Of a stretch of DNA of 12,272 nucleotides, positions 1 through 6,655 are shown in pieces; positions within the stretch are counted from its first letter, which is position 1; each line of letters opens with the position of its first letter. This stretch comes from Candidatus Zixiibacteriota bacterium (GTDB taxonomy: Bacteria > Zixibacteria > MSB-5A5 > GN15 > FEB-12): assembly GCA_029932795.1 (NCBI GenBank), contig JAOZPL010000008.1, forward strand, positions 1-12,272. Direction: 5' to 3'. The notes under the pieces were generated by a model that was not told the DNA's origin, searched no databases, and saw only the letters and a list, made by a program, of their open reading frames with translations. The translations under genes and the position numbers were made by a program.

Positions 1-167
1 GTAGCTCATCAACATCAACCCTTCGTGACCTCACGGGGTCACATTAAAAGGCGCCGGCCACAATGGGGCATTTTCGGCACTTAGTGGTCACACCACCTGA
101 GCCAGTATAAATGATTTCATCGCAGAGTCAAGCCGTCAGATGAGAAAATCGGCCTTGTTTTTCATAA
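1..167. other. Non-coding stretch downstream of the ABC ATPase gene
   Basis: I see no convincing gene in these bases. They lie downstream of the last gene on the minus strand. They hold two short inverted repeats, at 25-42 and 84-96, neither followed by a T-run on either strand, so I do not call a terminator. A nine-codon minus-strand ORF at 136-165 begins just after the ABC gene stop but is too short to support. A transmembrane EcfT-type partner gene, if adjacent, would lie beyond the left edge. Confidence 0.6.
25..42. repeat. Short inverted repeat, 6-bp arms
   Basis: The arms GTGACC and GGTCAC flank the six bases TCACGG. The hairpin would be GC-rich and lies about 125 bp past the ABC gene stop. 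There is no following T-run, so an intrinsic terminator is not supported. It could be a protein-binding site or chance. Confidence 0.35.
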
Positions 168-1679
168 TCAGGGATGCTCCGGCGCAACTGAAAGCCGCGA
201 AACGACCGGGGCATGATCCCGACTGTCCAGAAGCTGATCTACGGACATATCGACAGCCCGGCCGTCGCCCGTAAGCCAGAGCGCCCGATCGGCCAGCAGC
301 TTGATAATATCACCGTCGTGAGTGATTAAAACCTGCCCGACTCCACACTCCTTGAGACGGCGGGCCATGGCCAGAAAGCGTCCGACTCCTTCCGGATCGA
401 GCGCGCAGGTAGGTTCGTCAAATACGACAAAGCTCGGCGACATCGACAGCACCGCCGCAAATGCCAACCGCCGTTTTTCTCCGACCGATAGCGTGAACGG
501 GTCTCGTTCAGCAAACTGGGCCCAGTCCAGGCCTGCCATCTCAAAATACGCCTGCAATTCCTCCTGAGAAAGCCGGTATCCCAGATTCCCGGGGCCAAAC
601 GAAACTTCGGCGGCACAACTGGTAAGAAAAAACTGTCGCTCTGGCTGCTGAAAAAGACCAACAACTTTCCCGGCTGACATCCGGTTCACCACTCGCCGAC
701 CATGCTGATCAGTGAAGCCAATTGTCCCCTCCCACGCTTTGAGAACACCACACAGCAGGAGGCCAAGAGAACTTTTCCCTGAGCCGGTTGGCCCAACTAC
801 GGCAACAATCTCACCCCGGTTGAGCTCAAAGCTCAGATTGTCGATTATTGGCCCATCCAGGGTGTAGCCGAAACTTACTCGCTTCATCTCGATCCGGTGC
901 TCTACGGGAGAGGCTGCCTCAACATCGTCAACCGACCAGCCCGGAATGCTGATTGTATTTGGTTTCTCTACCGAATAGCTCAGCCCCGTTCGTGCGATAA
1001 GCTGCTTGTCCGCAAAAATAGTTTTCGGTTCGCCATCCGCCGCCACCGCACCGCATTGAAGGATTACCAGACGCGAGCAGGCCATTGCCACCGCCGGGTA
1101 CTGGGTAATGCGAATCTCGGTAATACGCCCCTGGTGCTGTCGGATGCGATCCAGTTCGCATTCCAGAATCTTCCGGCCGTTGTTGTCCAGATACGAATCC
1201 GGCTCATCCAGAATCAGCACAGGTGGTTTACGAATCATCAATGACGCCAGCGCCACCCGTTGTTTTTCTCCGCCGGACAGTTCAGAGGTCAGACGCTGGA
1301 TGAGATGTTCGATATGAAAGACTCTCGCTTGCTCATTAACCAGTCGTTGCATTGCCGCAAGCGGGACTGCGAGATTCTCCAGTGCAAATGCAATCTCCTT
1401 TTCCACAATGGTCGCGACCATCTGATTGTCCGGGTCTTGAAAAAGAATCCCCACCTGTCCGGCCGCCTCACGGCTGCCGGCGGCTTGATCGTTGATTGTG
1501 ACTGTGCCGCTGTAATCCTTGATCAGGCCGGCCAGAATCCGTGCCAGAGTAGATTTGCCGGATCCGTTCGCCCCCATGAGGCAGAGGGTCTCTCCGGTTT
1601 CAACAGTAAGGCTGAGTTTGTTGAGAACAGGCCGGCCCACGTTGGAGTACCGATATGTCAGGTTTTCGATTTCAATCAT
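168..1679 (-). CDS. Double ABC ATPase of the ECF/cobalt-type transporter family
   Basis: This 503-residue protein has two ABC nucleotide-binding domains in one chain, the arrangement of fused EcfA1-EcfA2 ATPases that power uptake of vitamins or metal ions with a transmembrane EcfT and a substrate-binding S component. Domain 1 (about 1-230) has Walker A GANGSGKST at 36-44, a Q-loop QDPDNQM typical of this family at 81-87, signature LSGGE at 134-138 and Walker B with DEP at 158-160. Domain 2 (about 262-480) has Walker A GPTGSGKSS at 296-304, signature LSVGE at 397-401, Walker B DEP at 421-423 and switch His454. In domain 1 the expected switch His is Gln193 (ITQYP), so one ATP site looks degenerate. 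The start is ATG with only a weak Shine-Dalgarno sequence. It is the last gene of the run, 56 bp after gcvPB. The substrate cannot be told from sequence. Confidence 0.88.
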   Translation of the reverse strand: MIEIENLTYRYSNVGRPVLNKLSLTVETGETLCLMGANGSGKSTLARILAGLIKDYSGTVTINDQAAGSREAAGQVGILFQDPDNQMVATIVEKEIAFALENLAVPLAAMQRLVNEQARVFHIEHLIQRLTSELSGGEKQRVALASLMIRKPPVLILDEPDSYLDNNGRKILECELDRIRQHQGRITEIRITQYPAVAMACSRLVILQCGAVAADGEPKTIFADKQLIARTGLSYSVEKPNTISIPGWSVDDVEAASPVEHRIEMKRVSFGYTLDGPIIDNLSFELNRGEIVAVVGPTGSGKSSLGLLLCGVLKAWEGTIGFTDQHGRRVVNRMSAGKVVGLFQQPERQFFLTSCAAEVSFGPGNLGYRLSQEELQAYFEMAGLDWAQFAERDPFTLSVGEKRRLAFAAVLSMSPSFVVFDEPTCALDPEGVGRFLAMARRLKECGVGQVLITHDGDIIKLLADRALWLTGDGRAVDMSVDQLLDSRDHAPVVSRLSVAPEHP

Positions 1680-1735
1680 AAGAAAGCCAGTACCTTAAAC
1701 AAAAGGGACCGGCTGTCGATGGCAAGAGTCAATTG

Positions 1736-3187
1736 TCAGCCAACGTAGTTGACATCCAGCGTTCGGGCAGCCCCGGCCTCGTCCAGGCGACGCACGGGAG
1801 TCGAGTGGGGTGCGGAAGTAACAGTCTCCGGTGACTGCTCCGCCTCTCGTGCTATCTGCTCCATGATGGAAGCAAACCGCTCAAGGGTCTCACGGGTTTC
1901 CGTCTCCGTAGGTTCGATCATCATCGCCTCAGGCACTATTAGCGGGAAATAATTAGTCGGCGCATGAACGCCGAAATCAAGAAGACGCTTGGAAATATCT
2001 GATGTTTTCACGCCGAGCTTTTTCTGACGATTACCGGAGATGACAAACTCATGCATGCAGTGAGCGTCGAAGGGCAGATCATAATCTTTACGCAGGAGCT
2101 CTTTGAGGTAGTTGGCATTAATAACGGCATTCTCCGAAACCTTCCGCAAGCCGGCGCCGCCCATTATCCTGATATAGGCGTACGCCCTGACCATATTAGC
2201 AAAGTTACCGTAGAATGTGTGCAGGCGTCCAATCGAATACGGCCGGTCATAATTGAAAAAGAGCTCCCCTTTCTCGTTTTTCTCGAGTACCGGCACCGGC
2301 AGATACTTCTGAAGCTCTTTGGTGACGCCGATGGCTCCCCCACCCGGTCCACCACCGCCGTGCGGCGTAGACAATGTTTTGTGCAGGTTGAAATGCATCA
2401 TGTCAAACCCGATATCTCCAGGCCGGAAAACACCCATGTTGGCATTGAGATTGGCGCCGTCCATGTACATCAGCCCGCCGTGGGCATGAACAATATCAGC
2501 GATTTCAGCGATATTGCTCTCAAACAGGCCCAGCGTGTTCGGGTTGGTCAGCATCATCCCGGCCACCTCGTCATCCATCACGGCCTCGACCACCACGGTG
2601 TCTATAATTCCCTTATCGTTCGACTTTATCTCAATGGCCTCGTAACCTACCGAAGAAACCGAGGCCGGGTTGGTGCCATGGGCGGAATCAGGGATGATGA
2701 TCTTACGGCGTCCGCTTCCCTGCTCCTTGTGATAGGCCCGCATAATCAGAAGGCCTGCAAACTCACCATGGGCCCCGGCTACCGGCTGCAGCGATATACC
2801 GGGAAAACCGGAGATCTCACTGAGGTGCTCCGAAAGCCTCCACATCACCTCAAGGCACCCACGGGAGGTGCTGCCCGGGGCAAGGGGATGTTGATGGCGG
2901 AAACCTCTGTATGACGCCGCCACCTCGTTCAGTTTCGGATTGTACTTCATCGTGCAGGAGCCCAGCGGATAGAAACCGCGCTCAATATGATGGTTCTTGA
3001 CCGAGAGGTTTACAAAGTGGCGAACTACTTCCGGCTCGGCCACTTCCGGAAGTGCCGCGTCGGTTGTTCGGCGGAGTTTCTCCGGCAGTCCAGCCAGTAT
3101 CTGCTCCTCGCTCCTGTGAGTATCCGGCAGCGTGTACCCTTTGCGACCGGGAACGGACTTATCGTATATCAGGACTTTATCTTCCAC
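1736..3187 (-). CDS. gcvPB: Glycine dehydrogenase (decarboxylating) subunit 2, P-protein beta subunit
   Basis: This is the PLP-binding subunit of the two-part P-protein, which decarboxylates glycine and passes the aminomethyl group to the lipoyl arm of GcvH. The family pattern is clear throughout: the N-terminal PGRKGYTLP segment, ERGFYPLGSCTMKYNP, SAHGTNPAS, DGANLNA, and the PLP-lysine motif FNLHKTLSTPHGGGGPGGG. The lysine is residue 270 from the start chosen here. The C-terminal VRRLDEAGAAR is also typical, so the gene is full length at 483 residues. I prefer the GTG at 3187, which has GAGGTG 10 bases upstream. A TTG at 3205 would add six residues and has a poorer ribosome site. It follows the thioredoxin-like selenoprotein gene by about 50 bp and is separated from gcvPA by three genes. 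Confidence 0.95.
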   Translation of the reverse strand: MEDKVLIYDKSVPGRKGYTLPDTHRSEEQILAGLPEKLRRTTDAALPEVAEPEVVRHFVNLSVKNHHIERGFYPLGSCTMKYNPKLNEVAASYRGFRHQHPLAPGSTSRGCLEVMWRLSEHLSEISGFPGISLQPVAGAHGEFAGLLIMRAYHKEQGSGRRKIIIPDSAHGTNPASVSSVGYEAIEIKSNDKGIIDTVVVEAVMDDEVAGMMLTNPNTLGLFESNIAEIADIVHAHGGLMYMDGANLNANMGVFRPGDIGFDMMHFNLHKTLSTPHGGGGPGGGAIGVTKELQKYLPVPVLEKNEKGELFFNYDRPYSIGRLHTFYGNFANMVRAYAYIRIMGGAGLRKVSENAVINANYLKELLRKDYDLPFDAHCMHEFVISGNRQKKLGVKTSDISKRLLDFGVHAPTNYFPLIVPEAMMIEPTETETRETLERFASIMEQIAREAEQSPETVTSAPHSTPVRRLDEAGAARTLDVNYVG

Positions 3188-3236
3188 GTCTATCTGCCAC
3201 CTCAATCCGGGATTACACCTTCCGGGTCAGCTTGTT

Positions 3237-4100
3237 TTACTCGTCCTCTTCTTCTTCGCCTTTCAGCTTCTTAATCTGCCTGAGGGCATAGGTGGTGTCT
3301 TCCGATTCCGGGTAGTGCTCAAGGTAACCTTCAAAGGCTGCAATCGCCTTTGCGGTGTCCGCCTTCTGACGGTACACAATTGCCCTGTAAATCTCCGCAT
3401 CCTGAGCGAACATGGTGCCTTCGAAGTCACTCATGATCTGACTGAACTCCTCAAGAGCCCGGTCGTAATCTTTAGCTCGACGAAACATATCAGCGGTGGC
3501 CACGCGACTTTCGCCGGAGAGTGAATCGCGGGGATCACCGGCTTCGATAACTCTGGCAAACCAGAGTTGGGCTTCGTCGGAGCCGCCCCGGTATTTGTAC
3601 TTTTCAGCGATCTCGAAATAGAGCGGGCGCCCTGTTTCGGTTTCGGCCCGCCTGAGAAGATCATCGAGCGTACCAATGCCGTTGCTGTAATCCCTCAGTG
3701 TCTGCAGGTACTCGTCAGCCGGCAGGTAACCTACGATGCGGTCAATTTCGTTGCCGTCCTTGTCGGTAAGGACAGAAGTAGGGTAACCGCTAATGTGATA
3801 TTGTTCTTTCAGCAGGCTGTCCTCTTCAGCGTTTATCTTGGCAAGGACCATCTCGTTAGCAAAGAAATCGATAACCGCAGTGTCAATGAACACGACCGTG
3901 TCCAGCGTTTTGCACCACTTTCACCAATCGACGTAAAAATCGATAACGATATTCTGACTGGCCGCTGCCACCATGGCGTCAGCCAGACTTGTATGGAACG
4001 GTGCTGTCGACAGATCGGTGATCGGGAGCCGGTCCTCGGTGGCCGTGCACGCCAGAACCGTGATAACGAGGGCAACCACGGCTACTGTCACATATCTCAT
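3237..4100 (-). CDS. Candidate selenoprotein: thioredoxin-like TPR lipoprotein with UGA at the first CxxC position
   Basis: Read through one in-frame TGA (3921-3923), this is a 287-residue protein. The ATG at 4100 has GGAGG five bases upstream; the ATG at 4115 is less likely. Residues 1-18 form a lipoprotein signal (Arg2, hydrophobic stretch, then VLAC with Cys18), so the protein is probably exported and lipid-anchored. A thioredoxin-fold domain follows (about 35-135): strand IVIDFYVDW, then the active site [Sec60]-K-W-C63-K, then GYPT with cis-Pro107. The TGA replaces exactly the first Cys of CxxC. The 227 codons after it stay intact, with TPR-like helical repeats from about 160 to 280 and an acidic end (EEEEDE), so the gene is not decaying. 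A SECIS-like hairpin lies 17-34 bases after the UGA. The likely role is thiol-disulfide or peroxide chemistry in the periplasm; the substrate is unknown. Alternatives are a Cys-to-stop mutation or a sequencing error. TGA is a normal stop elsewhere in the window. Confidence 0.85.
3887..3904 (-). promoter_or_regulatory. SECIS-like hairpin with GGUC loop
   Basis: The minus-strand sequence TGGACACGGTCGTGTTCA folds as UGGACAC / GGUC loop / GUGUUCA, seven consecutive pairs of which one is G-U. The loop starts 24 bases after the UGA. Known bacterial SECIS elements sit directly downstream of the UGA inside the coding region, have a small apical loop with G in its first two positions, and bind the elongation factor SelB. 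The E. coli fdhF element has the same GGUC loop. A possible lower stem pairs AACGC (3905-3909) with GCGGTT (3873-3878), one base bulged; it is weaker evidence. Confidence 0.8.
3921..3923 (-). other. In-frame UGA, candidate selenocysteine codon (Sec60)
   Basis: On the minus strand the codons read GAT TGG TGA AAG TGG TGC AAA, that is D-W-[TGA]-K-W-C-K. Related thioredoxin-like proteins have Cys here, giving WCxxCK. The upstream and downstream segments share the same frame: 4115 and 3893 differ by 222 bases, a multiple of three. No frameshift is therefore needed. Automatic annotation would split this gene into a 59- to 64-residue fragment and a fragment starting at the GTG at 3893. Confidence 0.85.
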
Positions 4101-4124
4101 AAAATCCTCCGCCAAGTGTATTGC

Positions 4125-4511
4125 TTATCGATTATCTGTCTGCAACCCGGAATAGTCATCCCCCAGAACTACCTGCAGAATCAGTTCTGCTTCCACCCGG
4201 TATTCCCTGGGAACCATTATGACATTACCACCCGCCTCCGAAAGAGCCAATCCCGAAACATAATCCAGCCCTTTGCCATGGGCACTAAACGAGGACGACA
4301 TGACAATGGACGGTATGTTGTTGGAATCCAGTGCCCCCTTGGCCATCTCTGATTTCACCACGCTGCCAACCCGACAGACTGAAACCCAGCTGTCGTCAGG
4401 CGATTGGGCCACCATTTTCGGTGGCAGACTCTCGACGAGTTTCTCACCACAGTCAGGACAGACTGTCGTCCCGGGGCGATATTCATATTTACATTTCGGA
4501 CATATCGGCAT
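4125..4511 (-). CDS. Zinc-ribbon protein with DUF2007-like domain, second of two paralogs
   Basis: This 128-residue protein starts with a zinc ribbon: CPKC at 4-7 and CPDC at 18-21, a Cx2C-x10-Cx2C arrangement. From about residue 40 it has an alpha/beta domain resembling DUF2007 ('putative signal transducing protein'): W-V-S-V at the start, a helix with MAKGALDSNNIPSIVMSS, then NVIMVPREYRVEAELILQ near the end. No catalytic motif is visible and the function is unknown. Its ATG directly follows the TAG of the upstream paralog, with GAGGAAG as ribosome site, so the two are probably translationally coupled. It ends 24 bp before the selenoprotein start. The family assignment is by pattern only. 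Confidence 0.78.
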   Translation of the reverse strand: MPICPKCKYEYRPGTTVCPDCGEKLVESLPPKMVAQSPDDSWVSVCRVGSVVKSEMAKGALDSNNIPSIVMSSSFSAHGKGLDYVSGLALSEAGGNVIMVPREYRVEAELILQVVLGDDYSGLQTDNR

Positions 4512-4868
4512 CTATTCTTCCTCTTGTTTTCTCCGCCAACTGTCACCGAGCGCCATATCAAGAAGCACTGCCGCTTCCTCTACGTGTATGACCGGTACAG
4601 AGACCTCAAAAAGGGCAGATTCTGTCGAGTAAATCGGATTCAAGGGCAATCCGACCTCGCCGAAAAAGCCGGATTTTGAGATCACCACCGAAGGAATCTC
4701 GTATGACTTGAGAACCTCCTTGGCAAAATCGGCAGAAATTTTATCACCGACGGTTCCCAGCAGGATCCACTCACTTTCCCCTTCTTCAGGTTGTAGCTGC
4801 TGGCCGCATATCGGGCATTCGGAGATTCCATCCTCCCACTCAGCCTTACATATGGGACACAACACCAC
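4512..4868 (-). CDS. Zinc-ribbon protein with DUF2007-like domain, first of two paralogs
   Basis: This 118-residue protein has the same plan as its downstream neighbour: a zinc ribbon with CPIC at 4-7 and CPIC at 18-21, then a DUF2007-like domain (WILLGTVGDKISADFAKEVL, then EIPSVVIS, and a final VIHVEEAAVLLDMALGD). The two proteins align along their whole length, which indicates a tandem duplication followed by divergence. The start is a GTG at 4868 with AAGGAG 10 bases upstream, and the gene overlaps the 3' end of gcvPA by 23 bp in another frame. The tail is charged (RRKQEEE). The function is unknown; a role in metal sensing or protein-protein contact is possible but not shown. Confidence 0.78.
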   Translation of the reverse strand: MVLCPICKAEWEDGISECPICGQQLQPEEGESEWILLGTVGDKISADFAKEVLKSYEIPSVVISKSGFFGEVGLPLNPIYSTESALFEVSVPVIHVEEAAVLLDMALGDSWRRKQEEE

Positions 4869-6201
4869 TGGCCGTAAGCTCCTTCAGACCATCAACCAGG
4901 CTGGCAATGTCCGCCGCTTTCCTTTTTTCGGTGGCAGCCACTATCAGGCAATGATCCAGTTCTTTATACCAGCGTCCAGCGTCAAGTCCGGGTAAGACCT
5001 GCCGCTCTACCATCGACGCCACAATCTCTCCGGCCGGACATGGCGTTTTCACAGGAAATTCCCGCACGAACGGCTGCTTGAAGCAGGGCTCAAACCCGTC
5101 CAGAGCAAAGATCTGCTCGGCCGTCTCCTGTGCTCTCTCTGCCGAGAGGAGAGCAACCTTTTTCAAACCTGTCTTCCCCATTAGACTGAGATAAACCGTT
5201 GCCGCCGTGGCGCAGAGAGCATGATTGGTGCAGATGTTGGAGGTCGCCTTCTGGCGACGGATATGCTGTTCCCGGGTCTGGAGGGTCAGCACAAAGCCGG
5301 GCTTGCCTTCAAGATCGGTAGTGCAGGCGGCGAGCCGTCCCGGAAGGCGTCGAATCATATCCTTACGGGCTGCGAAAAAGCCGAGCAACGGGCCCCCGAA
5401 TGAAAGCGGCATACCCAGTGGCTGACCTTCGCCAACAACAATATCCGCACCGCAATCGGCAGGTGTTTTCAACAGTACCTGTGCGATCGGATCCACCGCC
5501 AGGATAAATTTTGCACCTGCTTTATGTGCCATTTCGCTGACTGGCTCGATCTCCTCAAGCAATCCGAAGAAATTCGGCTGCGCGATCAACACACCGCCTG
5601 TTTTCTCGTCAACAGCATCCGCAAGTCGAGTTATATCTGTAACCCCATTCTCCAATGGCACTGTCACCAATTCGATATCACGGGCGGCCAGATACGTCCG
5701 GATAACTTCACGGTACAACGGACTGACAGTCGCAGAGAGGACCACTTTCTTTCGTCCGGTTGCAGTGGCAGCGATAATCACCGCTTCAGCCGCCGCCGTG
5801 GCGCCGTCGTACATCGAGGCGTTGGCCACGTCCATGCCCGTTAACCGACAGATATGAGTCTGAAATTCGTAGATCACCTGGAGGGTGCCCTGGGCTACTT
5901 CCGCCTGGTATGGCGTATAGGCTGTCATGAACTCTGGACGACTGATCAGCGCCTCAACCGCCGAGGGCACAAAATGATCATATACACCGCCGCCGGCGAA
6001 ACAGACCAGATCACAATTGTTCTTACGGGATATCTGTTCAATCTCCACCAACAGTTCCATCTCCGAGAGAGCCGGAATATCCAGAGGCCGGTTCAGCCGC
6101 AGCTTCTCCGGGATAGCGCTGATAAGCTCGTCAAAATCTTTCACGCCGATCTTGTCGAGCATGCGCCGACGGTCATCATCGGTATTGGAAATGTACGGCA
6201 C
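4846..6201 (-). CDS. gcvPA: Glycine dehydrogenase (decarboxylating) subunit 1, P-protein alpha subunit
   Basis: This 451-residue protein is the N-terminal half-equivalent of P-protein. It forms a heteromer with GcvPB, which carries the PLP lysine, to decarboxylate glycine in the cytoplasm. The family start PYISNTDDDRRRML is present, followed by FAGGGVYDHFVPSAV, TAYTPYQAEVAQGTLQ, NASMYDGATAAAEA, GEGQPLGMPLSFGGP and REQHIRRQKATSNICTNHALCA, all characteristic. The length is normal. The start is GTG, fixed by the conserved MPYI- N-terminus; the ribosome site (AAGAAG) is modest. It lies 56 bp after gcvH and overlaps the first zinc-ribbon gene by 23 bp. Separate PA and PB genes are usual in many bacteria, but here three genes lie between them. 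Confidence 0.96.
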   Translation of the reverse strand: MPYISNTDDDRRRMLDKIGVKDFDELISAIPEKLRLNRPLDIPALSEMELLVEIEQISRKNNCDLVCFAGGGVYDHFVPSAVEALISRPEFMTAYTPYQAEVAQGTLQVIYEFQTHICRLTGMDVANASMYDGATAAAEAVIIAATATGRKKVVLSATVSPLYREVIRTYLAARDIELVTVPLENGVTDITRLADAVDEKTGGVLIAQPNFFGLLEEIEPVSEMAHKAGAKFILAVDPIAQVLLKTPADCGADIVVGEGQPLGMPLSFGGPLLGFFAARKDMIRRLPGRLAACTTDLEGKPGFVLTLQTREQHIRRQKATSNICTNHALCATAATVYLSLMGKTGLKKVALLSAERAQETAEQIFALDGFEPCFKQPFVREFPVKTPCPAGEIVASMVERQVLPGLDAGRWYKELDHCLIVAATEKRKAADIASLVDGLKELTASGVVSHM

Positions 6202-6257
6202 TCGGGGTCTTCTTTCTCCGATTGCGTGAAGCGGTGGCAGGTAACCGACTGGTATGC

Positions 6258-6641
6258 CTACTGCTCTTCTGTCAACTTCTTGTAACCGGCGGAATCAAGC
6301 AGTCCCTCAACCTGCGCGATCTCAGAGAGCTCCACCTTGATCATCCAGCCATCACCATACGGGTCGCGGTTGATCGACATGGGATCATCTTCGAGTGTGG
6401 AGTTCGTTTCTATCACTTTGCCGCTCACCGGTGAGAAGAGATCAGACACCGCCTTGACTGCTTCAATAGTACCAAAGCTGGCCTCCTGTTGTACTTCGGT
6501 GCCGATCTCCGGCAGTTCCACAAAGACGATATCGCCCAGCTCCCCCTGGGCCCAGTCGGTAATACCAACGACAGCAAGGTTGCCTTCCACTCTAACCCAC
6601 TCGTGTTCCTTGGTGTATCGCAGGTCAGCAGGTACGTTCAC
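6258..6641 (-). CDS. gcvH: Glycine cleavage system H protein
   Basis: This 127-residue lipoyl carrier shuttles the aminomethyl group from P-protein to T-protein and on to L-protein. The N-terminal YTKEHEWVRVEGN, the middle VGITDWAQGELGDIVFVELP and the lipoylation site EAVKAVSDLFSPVSG (Lys63) are all intact, and the C-terminal half has the usual WMIKVELS segment. The start is GTG at 6641 with a strong GGGAGG six bases upstream. It begins 14 bp after the accC stop, so it is almost certainly co-transcribed with accC. T-protein (gcvT) and lipoate-related genes are not in the window. Confidence 0.97.
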   Translation of the reverse strand: MNVPADLRYTKEHEWVRVEGNLAVVGITDWAQGELGDIVFVELPEIGTEVQQEASFGTIEAVKAVSDLFSPVSGKVIETNSTLEDDPMSINRDPYGDGWMIKVELSEIAQVEGLLDSAGYKKLTEEQ

Positions 6642-6655
6642 GATAAACCTCCCAG

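Noticed and set aside
84..96. GTGGT-CAC-ACCAC hairpin as terminator
   Set aside because: The stem is only 5 bp and no T-run follows on either strand.
136..165. Nine-codon minus-strand ORF just after the ABC gene
   Set aside because: It is too short to support, with no ribosome site or recognisable leader-peptide pattern.
2051..2914. 287-codon plus-strand ORF
   Set aside because: It lies entirely antisense to gcvPB, whose protein is strongly conserved. The translation has no recognisable motifs.
3237..3893. Independent 218-residue gene starting at the GTG at 3893
   Set aside because: It would begin inside the thioredoxin fold, lacking the first strand and the active site, and has no good ribosome site. 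It is the downstream part of the read-through gene.
3894..3923. Frameshift or pseudogene breaking the thioredoxin-like gene
   Set aside because: Both halves are in the same frame, so there is no frameshift. A simple nonsense mutation fits less well because the TGA falls exactly on the redox Cys position, the downstream 227 codons are intact, and a SECIS-like hairpin follows.
168..3923. Genetic code with UGA reassigned to Gly or Trp
   Set aside because: The ABC, gcvPB, TPR and adenylyltransferase genes end in TGA at their expected family lengths, so TGA is a normal stop here.
3567..4352. 261-codon plus-strand ORF across the selenoprotein and zinc-ribbon genes
   Set aside because: It is antisense to well-supported genes and has no family pattern or convincing ribosome site.
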